DNA from: Halothiobacillus sp045689735
GTDB taxonomy: Bacteria; Pseudomonadota; Gammaproteobacteria; Halothiobacillales; Halothiobacillaceae
DNA: 64,000 nt
Assembly (NCBI RefSeq): GCF_045689735.1
Contig: NZ_CP142685.1
Location: forward strand, 620,001 to 684,000
Direction: 5' to 3'
Shown here: positions 24,102 through 31,803 of the stretch, one piece after another
Layout of the letters: each line of letters starts with the position of its first letter
Position numbering within the stretch: the stretch's first letter is position 1
Program-made: the position numbers and the translations under genes
Notes under the pieces: generated by a model
The model's database searches: none
What the model saw: the letters and a program-made list of their open reading frames with translations, nothing else
Told to the model about the DNA's origin: nothing

Positions 24102-25613
24102 ATGGCTCAACACAGTCAAACGGGGCGCGTGGGCGTCCGGCACGATCCGGTCACCATCGTGATTTTCGGTGCCACAGGCAATCTGGCGCACAAAAAGCTG
24201 TTGCCGGCGTTGTATCAGCTGGAAATGGCGGGGGAACTGCCTGCAGGTAGCCGGATCGTCGGCTTTGGTCGGCGGGATTGGACGGATGATCATTGGCGCG
24301 ACGAGGTGCGCGTGCTGCTCAGCGAGGACGAATCGCGGTTGGAACCGGCGCTGGGTCGTCTGTTGACCAAGTTGCACTTCCACAATGGCGATTACGAAAC
24401 CCACGATTGCTTTGCGGCGTTGGGTCAGCGCATTTTGGCGCCGGAGTTCCCCGCCTGTGTGATGTTTTACTTCGCGGTCGCGCCGGAAGCGTTCGGGCCG
24501 ATTTGTCAGCATCTGGCGGCGGCCAATCTGGTGGATCAGTCGAAAGGCTGCCGACGGCTGGTCATCGAAAAACCGTTTGGGCACGACATCGAAAGCGCCC
24601 ATGCGCTCGACTCGCTGCTGCACAAACATTTCGATGAAAAGCAGATTTACCGGATCGATCATTACCTCGGCAAAGGAACCGTGCAAAACATCATGGTGAT
24701 GCGCTTTGCCAATCTGTTGCTCGAACCGCTCTGGAACCGGAACTACATCGACCACATCCAGATTACCCATGCGGAAACGCTGGGGGTCGGTGGGCGCGCG
24801 GGCTATTACGAGTCGGCTGGTGCGCTGCGCGATATGATTCAAAGCCATCTCATGCAGATGCTCGCCTTGATTGCGATGGAGCCGCCGCCGTCGATGGATC
24901 CCGAAGCCGTGCGGGATGAGAAGGTCAAGGTATTGCGCAGTATTCGGCCTATTTCGCCGCGCGCCGTGCATGCTCAGGCGTTTCGGGCGCAGTATCAGGG
25001 CGGGGTGGTCAAAGGGGAAAACGAGATCGGCTACCTCGATGAGGCTGGGGTTGATCCGGATTCCACCACGGAAACTTATGCGGCGGTCAAACTGTATGTC
25101 GATAACTGGCGCTGGAAAGGGGTGCCGTTTTATCTGCGTACCGGCAAACGCCTGGCGCAAACCCACTCGCAGGTCTCTGTGCGCTTCCGGGAGCCACCGC
25201 AGCAGCTATTCCGTGAAACGGCGATTGCCAAGACCGAGCCGAATTGGCTGCTGATCGGTATTCAGCCGCAGGAAAATGTTCGCTTCGAACTGCAAATCAA
25301 AACCGATGGCCTGGAAATGCGCACCCGCACGGTACAGATGGACGCCAGCTACAACAACCCGGAGCGGGAAAAGCTGGATGCCTATGCGGCCTTGTTACTG
25401 GATGTGATGCGTGGGGATCAAACCCTATTCCTGCGGTACGATGAAGTAGCCTGGGCCTGGCGGGTGGTTGACCCCATCCTCAAGGCGTGGTCGGTAGAGC
25501 GGGATTTCATTCATACCTACCCGGCCGGTAGTTGGGGGCCGAAAGAAGCGGAGCGGCTGTTTGATGACGATAGCCATTTCTGGCGTAATGATCTGGCGAT
25601 TTTGTCGCATTAG
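24102..25613 (+). CDS. zwf: Glucose-6-phosphate 1-dehydrogenase
   Basis: Zwf starts the oxidative pentose-phosphate pathway by oxidising glucose 6-phosphate to 6-phosphogluconolactone with NADP. The 503-residue length is usual. The cofactor fingerprint is FGATGNLAHKKLLPALY (about 26-42), and EKPFGHD is conserved. The substrate signature reads RIDHYLGKGTVQN, where the common form has GKE; the catalytic Asp-His and Lys remain but Glu is Gly. The stop codon TAG is formed by the edge of a repeat remnant. It likely forms an operon with gnd; no lactonase gene is in the window. Confidence 0.96.
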   Translation: MAQHSQTGRVGVRHDPVTIVIFGATGNLAHKKLLPALYQLEMAGELPAGSRIVGFGRRDWTDDHWRDEVRVLLSEDESRLEPALGRLLTKLHFHNGDYETHDCFAALGQRILAPEFPACVMFYFAVAPEAFGPICQHLAAANLVDQSKGCRRLVIEKPFGHDIESAHALDSLLHKHFDEKQIYRIDHYLGKGTVQNIMVMRFANLLLEPLWNRNYIDHIQITHAETLGVGGRAGYYESAGALRDMIQSHLMQMLALIAMEPPPSMDPEAVRDEKVKVLRSIRPISPRAVHAQAFRAQYQGGVVKGENEIGYLDEAGVDPDSTTETYAAVKLYVDNWRWKGVPFYLRTGKRLAQTHSQVSVRFREPPQQLFRETAIAKTEPNWLLIGIQPQENVRFELQIKTDGLEMRTRTVQMDASYNNPEREKLDAYAALLLDVMRGDQTLFLRYDEVAWAWRVVDPILKAWSVERDFIHTYPAGSWGPKEAERLFDDDSHFWRNDLAILSH

Positions 25614-25632
25614 CAGGCCGCTGAAAAACTCC
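25611..25632 (+). repeat. Single-end remnant of the GTTGAAAAA repeat at the zwf stop
   Basis: TAGCAGGCCGCTGAAAAACT begins exactly at the zwf stop codon TAG and matches the end seen at 37197 (TACCAGGCCGTTGAAAAACT). I could not find the opposite end before pgi. Confidence 0.5.
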
Positions 25633-25732
25633 CGGGATAGATTCATTAAGGATGAATGTATTCAGGGTGTTCTGAGATCGACTCCTTTTAACCATTGACT
25701 GTTGCACCCGGAGATCCCGGAAAGGACACACG

Positions 25733-27376
25733 ATGAGCGCATTAACCCAATCTTCCTGCTGGCAGGCACTTGAGCGTCATGCCACGGATTTTCGCAGACA
25801 ACATCTGCGCGATCTGTTCGCCGCCGATCCGGAGCGGGCTGCCCGGTATAGTGCCCAGGTCGCCGGTTTGTGGGTGGATTACAGCAAGCAGCGCATCAGC
25901 GACGAAACCTTGGAATTGCTGATGGCGCTGGCGGCACAGCAGGGCGTACTGGCGCGGCGGGATGCCATGTTTGCGGGCGAAAAAATCAATACCACCGAGC
26001 GGCGCGCGGTGCTGCATGTGGCGCTACGCAATCGTTCCAACCGCCCGATCGAAGTAGATGGCCTGGATGTCATGCCGGGGGTTAATGCAGTCTTGGCGCA
26101 GATGCGATCCTTTACGGACGCGGTGCATCAGGGGCGTTGGCTGGGCTTCACCGGCGAGCGCATCACCGATGTGGTGAACATTGGAATCGGCGGCTCGGAT
26201 CTCGGGCCGCGGATGATTTGTGATGCGCTCGCCTCCCATGCGGTTGCCGGGATGCGTGCGCATTTCGTGTCGAATGTAGCACCGAGTGATGTGGCGACCG
26301 TGCTGGCCGGGCTGGAACCGCAGCGCACGCTGTTCGTGGTGGCATCCAAAACCTTTACCACGCAGGAAACGCTGGCCAATGCGCAGGCGGCTCGCCGCTG
26401 GCTGGTCGATCATCTGGGCGATGAAGCGGCCGTGGCGCAGCATTTTGTGGCGGTTTCGACCAACGCTGAGGCCGTTGCCAAGTTCGGCATCGACACGCGG
26501 CAGATGTTCCCGTTCTGGGATTGGGTGGGTGGGCGCTATTCCCTGTGGTCCTCGATTGGCCTACCCATTGCCCTCTATATTGGCATGGATGGGTTCGAGC
26601 GCTTGCTCGAAGGAGCGCATGCACTGGATGAGCATTTCCGCACGGCACCCGCAGAGGAAAACCTGCCATTGCGCCTTGGCTTGATCGATGTCTGGAACAG
26701 TAATTTTCTCGGCGCGGAAACCCTGGCGATCCTGCCGTATGGCACGCGGCTGCACCGTCTTCCGGCCTATCTGCAGCAGGCGAGCATGGAATCGAATGGC
26801 AAGTCGGTCGATTGGCATGGCCAGCGGGTAGATTACGCCACCGGGCCGGTGGTCTGGGGCGGCGCGGGCACGAATGGCCAACATGCGTTCTATCAGTTGT
26901 TGCATCAAGGCACGCGCCTGATTCCGAGTGAATTCATCGCGGCCGTTCGTACGCATTCCCCGGTGGGCACGCAGCAGGCGATGCTGTTGTCCAATCTGCT
27001 GGCTCAAACCCGCGCGCTCATGCTCGGTCGTGATCTGAACGCTGTGACACGAGAAATGCAGGCGGCGGGGGTTTCAGCACAGGACATCGCGGAAATCGCC
27101 CCGCATCGCGTTTTTCTTGGCAATCAACCCAGTACGACGATTCTGTTCCCGCAAATGACGCCCGAGGCGGTTGGCGCCCTGGTGGCGTTGTATGAACACC
27201 GGATTTTTGTGGCCGGGGCGCTCTGGCAGATCGATTCGTTTGATCAGTGGGGGGTTGAACTGGGCAAGCAAATGGCGAACGAATTGCTGCCCTCGGTTGG
27301 CTACCGCCCCCCCGCAGGGCAGTTTGACGCCTCGACGGAATCCCTCCTGCAGGTGATTCATCAGCACTGGATGTAA
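25733..27376 (+). CDS. pgi: Glucose-6-phosphate isomerase
   Basis: Pgi interconverts glucose 6-phosphate and fructose 6-phosphate, linking Calvin-cycle sugar phosphates to zwf and to glycogen-type storage. The 547-residue size is standard. Signature segments are VVNIGIGGSDLGPRMI, FPFWDWVGGRYSLWSSIGLP, the catalytic-Glu region LIPSEFIAAVRT, and DQWGVELGKQMANEL near the C-terminus. The ribosome binding site GGAAAGGA precedes ATG 25733. tsaB follows after 4 nt, so they are probably co-transcribed. Confidence 0.97.
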   Translation: MSALTQSSCWQALERHATDFRRQHLRDLFAADPERAARYSAQVAGLWVDYSKQRISDETLELLMALAAQQGVLARRDAMFAGEKINTTERRAVLHVALRNRSNRPIEVDGLDVMPGVNAVLAQMRSFTDAVHQGRWLGFTGERITDVVNIGIGGSDLGPRMICDALASHAVAGMRAHFVSNVAPSDVATVLAGLEPQRTLFVVASKTFTTQETLANAQAARRWLVDHLGDEAAVAQHFVAVSTNAEAVAKFGIDTRQMFPFWDWVGGRYSLWSSIGLPIALYIGMDGFERLLEGAHALDEHFRTAPAEENLPLRLGLIDVWNSNFLGAETLAILPYGTRLHRLPAYLQQASMESNGKSVDWHGQRVDYATGPVVWGGAGTNGQHAFYQLLHQGTRLIPSEFIAAVRTHSPVGTQQAMLLSNLLAQTRALMLGRDLNAVTREMQAAGVSAQDIAEIAPHRVFLGNQPSTTILFPQMTPEAVGALVALYEHRIFVAGALWQIDSFDQWGVELGKQMANELLPSVGYRPPAGQFDASTESLLQVIHQHWM

Positions 27377-27380
27377 CGCC

Positions 27381-28067
27381 TTGATTCTGTTGTATCTGGA
27401 TACTGCCACCGAGGCCTGTAGCGTCGGTGTCTGGCAGAATGGGCAGGTTTTATCCCGCTTTGAGTATGCGCCGCGCGCGCATACTCAGTTGTTGTTGCCG
27501 ATGGCTCAGGCCGTATTGCAAGAAGCCGGGTTGTCGCTTGAAGCGCTCGACGGCATAGCCTTCAACCGGGGGCCTGGGTCATTCACCGGCGTGCGGATTG
27601 CCGTGGCTGCCGCTTTAGGCATGGCCATGGGGCTTGGTTGTCCGGTTCTCGGTGTTTCCTCACTTACGGCGCTGGCACAGTCGCGCTATGAATCGATGGC
27701 CGAAGGCGAGCGGATACATGCCGCGATCGATGCGCGGATGGGTGAGGTTTACCACGGCGCATTCGAGCGCCGAGCGGGTCGGTTAAGGGCGGTGACGGAC
27801 GAACAGGTCATCGCGCCCGCTGCGTTGATTGCACAATGGCAGCACTTATCCTGGCTGGGTGCGGCGTCTGCGGTCGGTACAGGATTTGGCCGTTATCCTG
27901 AACTGGCTGCGGCACGGGGATGGCGGGAAATTCTGCCGGAGCAACTGCCCGATGCCCGTTTTGGGGTCGCTCTAGCCGCGCAGGTGCCGTTGCAGGATTG
28001 GTACCCGCCCGAAAAAGCAACGCCGGTGTATCTGCGCGATGAGGTCGCCACGCCCAAGGGCGCTTGA
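27381..28067 (+). CDS. tsaB: tRNA threonylcarbamoyladenosine biosynthesis protein TsaB
   Basis: TsaB is the scaffold subunit that works with TsaD and TsaE to place t6A37 on ANN-decoding tRNAs. The 228-residue protein begins with the ASKHA-type strand LLYLDTATEACSVGVW and has the TsaB signature FNRGPGSFTGVRIA at about 60-73. The start is TTG 27381, four bases after pgi; there is no better codon. It lacks the metal-site histidines of TsaD, as expected. No tsaD or tsaE gene is in the window. Confidence 0.93.
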   Translation: MILLYLDTATEACSVGVWQNGQVLSRFEYAPRAHTQLLLPMAQAVLQEAGLSLEALDGIAFNRGPGSFTGVRIAVAAALGMAMGLGCPVLGVSSLTALAQSRYESMAEGERIHAAIDARMGEVYHGAFERRAGRLRAVTDEQVIAPAALIAQWQHLSWLGAASAVGTGFGRYPELAAARGWREILPEQLPDARFGVALAAQVPLQDWYPPEKATPVYLRDEVATPKGA

Positions 28068-28081
28068 GAAGAAGCGCGGAC

Positions 28082-28513
28082 TCAGCCGCAGGCGCCTTTG
28101 CGCGGATTGTGGCAAATCGGTGTGATGTCGGGGTGCTCGACCGCGTCGGCAATCGCCGCAACCAATTGCCCTAATTCATCGGGTGTGATGACACTCAGCA
28201 CCTTGCCGAGCAGGGCAGGGTCAACCCGTGCCAAGCTTGAACCCCCATCCTCCAGTTGGACCCATATTCCAGCCGAGACGGTGTCCTCCGCGCTTTCCAA
28301 AGCGCGTTCCGCCGCTTCATTGCGTTGAGTTTCTTCCTCGTACCACGCCTCAATCTGATCGAGTAAGGCATCGTCGATATCATCCGGGATGCCGACATTC
28401 GTCACCGACTCGTTAATTGGATCCGGTTTCGCAACAGCGGGGATGCCAAGGGCTTTCAGCCGGCCAATAAAATCGTTGCCACGATCGGAGGTTAAAAAAG
28501 TAAATTCATACAT
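28082..28513 (-). CDS. Uncharacterised acidic protein
   Basis: I do not recognise this 143-residue protein. From ATG 28513 it begins MYEFTFLTSDRGNDFIGRLK, has a strongly acidic middle (EAWYEEETQRNEAAERALES, likely helical), and ends with a cysteine pair in ICHNPRKGACG that could bind metal or form a disulfide. There is no signal peptide or membrane segment. The frame is open for 28 more codons upstream, but those look non-coding. It is convergent with tsaB and close to the sulfur-oxidation genes. Function unknown. Confidence 0.7.
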   Translation of the reverse strand: MYEFTFLTSDRGNDFIGRLKALGIPAVAKPDPINESVTNVGIPDDIDDALLDQIEAWYEEETQRNEAAERALESAEDTVSAGIWVQLEDGGSSLARVDPALLGKVLSVITPDELGQLVAAIADAVEHPDITPICHNPRKGACG

Positions 28514-28678
28514 GACAGTCGCCTTAACTGATTGAAATACATCGGGGGCTATCCGAACCCGGGGTGGACGGCTCATGAGACAGCGATGGCACCGCATCGT
28601 ATCCCAGAATTTACCCGGTAGGGAGTGTGGGATTTGTCCACTCGGACAATCGTGTCGATAGATGAGTAATTCACTTGG

Positions 28679-28706
28679 TTGAAATAGGGTTATTTGCCGA
28701 TAAAGT
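28679..28706 (+). promoter_or_regulatory. Candidate promoter of the small ORF at 28753
   Basis: TTGAAA (28679-28684) and TAAAGT (28701-28706) are 16 nt apart. The -10 box overlaps a TTGCC-N10-GGCAA inverted repeat (28694-28713) that could be an operator. Confidence 0.4.
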
Positions 28707-28752
28707 GTGGCAATTGCCCTATTGATTGGGTATTCACCGGGAGGAAAACATC

Positions 28753-28884
28753 ATGACCACAGAAATGCAGATTGTCTTAATCAGCATCGTTTCCATGATC
28801 GGAATCATCGGTATGCCAGCCTATGTGTTCTGGTGGTTCTGGAAAAAATCTGGCGAGGCGGTCAAAGATAAAAACGCCCATTGA
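28753..28884 (+). CDS. Small single-pass membrane protein, unknown
   Basis: A 43-codon ORF starts at ATG 28753, 8 nt after the strong ribosome binding site GGGAGG. It encodes a hydrophobic segment (residues 6-27, IVLISIVSMIGIIGMPAYVF within it) followed by WWFWKKSGEAVKDKNAH, a basic/polar cytoplasmic-type tail. A promoter lies upstream and a strong terminator downstream (29007-29033), so it looks like a one-gene unit. Tiny proteins of this kind often attach to oxidase or transporter complexes, but I cannot assign it. Confidence 0.55.
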   Translation: MTTEMQIVLISIVSMIGIIGMPAYVFWWFWKKSGEAVKDKNAH

Positions 28885-29006
28885 TCGTCCTTGCTCATCC
28901 TGTTTGTCGAGTATCGGATGGGGCTTGTTGAAGCTGCGCCCCTCCGTTGATCGTCTATGATCACAAGTTAACCCGCCCCTGGAACGCCTACTGTAACGGG
29001 GTAAGG

Positions 29007-29033
29007 AAAAAGCCAGCATGAAGCTGGCTTTTT
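29007..29033. terminator. Bidirectional intrinsic terminator
   Basis: AAAAAGCCAGC (29007-29017) pairs with GCTGGCTTTTT (29023-29033) across the loop ATGAA. The A/T-flanked stem works in both directions: for the small ORF on plus and for soxA on minus. Confidence 0.85.
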
Positions 29034-29081
29034 GATCTTCGCAAAACCTATCCCCAGCGCATCGTGCCGGGGATCCAGTGC

Positions 29082-29966
29082 TTATTTGCGCAGCGCAGGG
29101 CCGTTGATCACCTGGCCGTTGTCGATGTAGGCGAGGAAATATTCCAGATCCTTCATTTCGGTGGAATATTGTTTGAACGGAATCGAGCGCGTATCACGCA
29201 TACAGCCTTCAAACCGGTTGTTGAGCGTAATCATTTTCTGCTTGCTATAACGGAACACCGGGAAGCCAGTGGTGTTGCCGATGCCGGTATGCAGCACTTC
29301 TGCGCGGGTGCGCTGAGTCGCGTGATACATGTGGCAATCCGCGCAAGAAAAGTTGAGCTGACCGGTCTTGCGGAAGAAGATCTGCTTGCCGTGATTGAAT
29401 GCGGCTACGGCGCGGGGATCATTCGGAATCTGAACATCCACTTTCATCCCGTCAGACTCGCTGGCGAGATAGGCAGAGACATCGACGAGGTCGTTATAGC
29501 CCTGCTTCGGTCCCCAGACCTTGTCTTCGGGTACGCCGGCATTTTTCTGACAGTTGATCAGGTCGTCTTCCAGGTTGTGTACTTTGCCATCTTTAGTGTT
29601 GAAGTATGGGTACTTGGCGCGCAGTCCTTTCGCTTCACCAACGCAAGAAGAAAGCGGCTTGCCATTGGGTAGGCGGTAGTCTTCCCAGATTTTCTTGCCT
29701 TTGGCGATGTAGTCGTTTTGCGGTGGGAATTCCATTAAATCGTTGTACTGGGACAGCGCATCCTTATCAAACGCATAGGTGCCCATGTTGTACTTGTCGT
29801 GTGGGATTTGTGGAAAGTTTTGATAAAAGTAGTTGCGGAATTCTTTGGCGAATTCTGCGGGGTTGCTTGGGTTATTCAGCGGATTGAATTTCACATCACC
29901 CGCAACGGCGGTCGCGATGGATGCACCCATGCCTGCGATCAACAGGGCGGAGAAAAGTTTTTTCAT
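29082..29966 (-). CDS. soxA: SoxA, cytochrome c subunit of the SoxXA thiosulfate oxidation complex
   Basis: SoxXA oxidatively couples thiosulfate to the carrier cysteine of SoxY in the periplasm. The 294 residues start with a signal peptide (about 1-22, ending ATAVAG). There is one CXXCH heme site, CADCH at residues 208-212, and the catalytic cysteine persulfide ligand lies in EGCMRD (Cys255). The N-terminal heme site of diheme SoxA is absent, leaving two isolated cysteines (SSCVGEAKG, NCQKNAG) likely joined as a disulfide, so this is the monoheme type. It follows soxX by 45 nt. soxY, soxZ, soxB and soxCD are not in the window. Confidence 0.95.
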   Translation of the reverse strand: MKKLFSALLIAGMGASIATAVAGDVKFNPLNNPSNPAEFAKEFRNYFYQNFPQIPHDKYNMGTYAFDKDALSQYNDLMEFPPQNDYIAKGKKIWEDYRLPNGKPLSSCVGEAKGLRAKYPYFNTKDGKVHNLEDDLINCQKNAGVPEDKVWGPKQGYNDLVDVSAYLASESDGMKVDVQIPNDPRAVAAFNHGKQIFFRKTGQLNFSCADCHMYHATQRTRAEVLHTGIGNTTGFPVFRYSKQKMITLNNRFEGCMRDTRSIPFKQYSTEMKDLEYFLAYIDNGQVINGPALRK

Positions 29967-30011
29967 GCTAGTGAGCTCCTCGGAAGGGTAAGGCCAAAAC
30001 GAGCGCGGGGC

Positions 30012-30410
30012 TCAGAGCGTGTAGAGGTAGTCAACGACCTTGTCGATCTCTTCTTTCGTCAAGATCTTGTGGTCACCCATCGGGGGCATGATGACGCCTC
30101 GGCCGAACTTCTTGCGAGGATCCCAGATCACCTGGAACAAATCCTCTTTGTTGGGATAGCGTGCTTTCATGGCAATCAACATCGGGCCGATGTTGCCGGG
30201 TAATTGACCGTCGGCAATCGCGTGACAAGCCAGGCAGTTGCCCTTGGATTTGTCGAACGCAATTTCTTTGCCTTCTTCCTGGTCTTTGGTCAGTGCAGGC
30301 TTGGCCGCTGCAGCGGGCTCGGCCGCAAAAGCTGCGGGGGACAGGGCGAGTCCGGTCGTGAGCAGCACAGCAGCACCGGATACGGTGATTGCGCGAATCA
30401 ATGATGACAT
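30012..30410 (-). CDS. soxX: SoxX, monoheme cytochrome c subunit of SoxXA
   Basis: SoxX receives electrons from SoxA and passes them to small c-type cytochromes. The 132-residue precursor has a signal peptide to about residue 30 (PAAFAA). The heme site CLACH is at 59-63, and the distal Met lies in VIMPPMGDHKILT. The length fits short monoheme SoxX. AGAGGAG lies upstream of ATG 30410. The gene leads soxXA and is divergent from rhd-tusA-dsrE. Confidence 0.94.
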   Translation of the reverse strand: MSSLIRAITVSGAAVLLTTGLALSPAAFAAEPAAAAKPALTKDQEEGKEIAFDKSKGNCLACHAIADGQLPGNIGPMLIAMKARYPNKEDLFQVIWDPRKKFGRGVIMPPMGDHKILTKEEIDKVVDYLYTL

Positions 30411-30798
30411 TATCTTTTTCTCCTCTCAGGGCGTTATCGTGCCCAGATGGGTTTGGTGGTTTGTCCAGAAGACACTCGATACTTTAGCCCGCTGGGTTGC
30501 TGACACAATAAAAAAATTTTTATGGCTGCATGGTTAGCCCCGCTTGTATTTTTGTCGGGTATTTTGCAATTTACTGATGCAGTTTTTCTTGGTGAATTGC
30601 AATGAAGTTGAATAGCCAGGCGCTTGATCTGCGTTTCGATTGATACAGCCTTAAGAATTTTGCATAAGCGTGTTGATGCGCTTTGTGCTAGAAATGCGCG
30701 CTTCAATATCTGTTGAAGCCCTGTACACCGTGTTTCGTGGGCTGGTGGTGGTTCGAAGCCCTTGAGCGGGGTGCAATTATTGTTGAGGTTTTGGAACG
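30411..30798. other. Divergent regulatory region between soxXA and rhd-tusA-dsrE
   Basis: This 388-nt gap has no convincing gene. It is AT-richer than the flanks, contains a candidate soxX promoter on minus, and must hold the rhd promoter on plus, which I could not place. No obvious long dyad marks a regulator site. Confidence 0.5.
30481..30508 (-). promoter_or_regulatory. Candidate soxXA promoter
   Basis: On the minus strand TTGTGT (30508-30503) and TAAAGT (30486-30481) are 16 nt apart. An A/T tract (30508-30522) lies directly upstream of the -35 box and resembles an UP element. The start point would lie about 60 nt before soxX. Confidence 0.4.
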
Positions 30799-31116
30799 AT
30801 GGCGAATTATCAAACGATCAGCCCGGAGTCATTGCAGGCGCGTATCCATGAAGTGCTGCTGGTTGATGTGCGTGGGACGGGTGAAACGGCTCGGGGCATC
30901 ATCAAGGGCGCCAAGTTGATCCCGCTGCATCTGGTGCCGATGAATGTGCATGAGTTCAAATCGGCGAAGGATGTAGTGATCTACTGCCACAGCGGGGCGC
31001 GTTCCGCTCAGGCATGTCAGTTTCTGGCCGGTCAGGGAATCAGCAACCTCTTTAATCTCGAAGGTGGCGTGATGTATTGGGCGGGCGCGGGCTTGCCTTT
31101 GGTCGCGCCGGATTGA
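30799..31116 (+). CDS. Single-domain rhodanese (sulfurtransferase)
   Basis: This 105-residue cytoplasmic protein is one rhodanese domain. The active-site loop CHSGARSAQ has its nucleophile at Cys63, and LVDVRGTGETARGIIKGA marks the N-terminal half. Rhodaneses carry a cysteine persulfide and pass sulfane sulfur to acceptors. It begins the rhd-tusA-dsrE cluster typical of many sulfur oxidisers. In Allochromatium vinosum the homologous proteins form a sulfur-transfer chain from Rhd to TusA and DsrE. The stop overlaps the tusA start as TGATG. Confidence 0.92.
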   Translation: MANYQTISPESLQARIHEVLLVDVRGTGETARGIIKGAKLIPLHLVPMNVHEFKSAKDVVIYCHSGARSAQACQFLAGQGISNLFNLEGGVMYWAGAGLPLVAPD

Positions 31117-31349
31117 TGACGACCGTCCTCGATGCGCGGGGTTTGCGCTGTCCCTTGCCTTTGTTACAGGCTCGCAAGGCATTGTCCACCCTGTCTGCCG
31201 GCGCTCGATTGACGGTCATGGTCAGTGATCCCGGCGCGCCAGCGGATTTCACTGCGTATTGCGCGCAAACCGGGCATCGCCTGATTGAGATTTTGCCTGC
31301 TGATGAGCCATCTGTTTGTCATATCGTCCTAGAGCGGGGCACGCGCTGA
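31116..31349 (+). CDS. tusA: TusA family sulfurtransferase
   Basis: TusA is a small persulfide carrier protein. The 77-residue product from ATG 31116 has the diagnostic CPxP motif in LDARGLRCPLPLLQ (Cys12) and the usual two-layer fold segments, such as SDPGAPADFTAYCAQTGH. Both ends overlap neighbours as TGATG, so the three genes are one operon. In sulfur oxidisers this paralogue works in oxidation, feeding Dsr or sHdr systems, rather than only in tRNA thiolation; the context supports that role. Confidence 0.93.
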   Translation: MTTVLDARGLRCPLPLLQARKALSTLSAGARLTVMVSDPGAPADFTAYCAQTGHRLIEILPADEPSVCHIVLERGTR

Positions 31350-31684
31350 TGGGCGGTGGGCTGGCCTTGGTTGTCGCGCATGGGGATCCGGCCACGCTAC
31401 GCGTCGCCTTGTCTTTGGCTCTGGCGGCGGCTTCCGTCGGCGATGAGGCGCTGGTGTTCGCCAACCAGTCCGGCTTGGCCTTGTTGACGCATGAGCTGCC
31501 TTCACCAGATTTGCTCGAATTGCGCACCCTGGCGACGGAGGCCGGTGTTCGTTGGGTGGCTTGTGCGGATTCTTTGGCTGCGATGGGTCTGTCGCGTGAT
31601 GCGCTGATCAGGGATGTCGAACTGGCCGGTGCCGTGCGGTTTTATTTGGCCGCGCGCGCCGCCAAAGTGAGCTTGTACTTATAA
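31349..31684 (+). CDS. DsrE-family sulfur carrier protein
   Basis: The 111-residue protein has the DsrE/F fold: an N-terminal strand LALVVAHGDP, helix VALSLALAAASVGDEALVF, and the conserved cysteine (Cys72) in VRWVACADSLAAMGLSRD. It ends with hydrophobic strands. DsrE proteins accept or donate sulfane sulfur by this cysteine. It is the third member of rhd-tusA-dsrE. The hydrophobic character resembles DsrE2-like proteins, but I see no clear transmembrane pair. The start ATG 31349 overlaps the tusA stop. Confidence 0.85.
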   Translation: MGGGLALVVAHGDPATLRVALSLALAAASVGDEALVFANQSGLALLTHELPSPDLLELRTLATEAGVRWVACADSLAAMGLSRDALIRDVELAGAVRFYLAARAAKVSLYL

Positions 31685-31803
31685 CTTGATTGGTTCGCAG
31701 GTGATTTCTGCTGCGTTGTCGGTTTTGGTCGTTGGGTAATTTTAGCTAGGTGCTCTCAGGAAAGTGAGTGGCGATTTTGAAGGGAAACAGGAGAAAACAG
31801 ACT

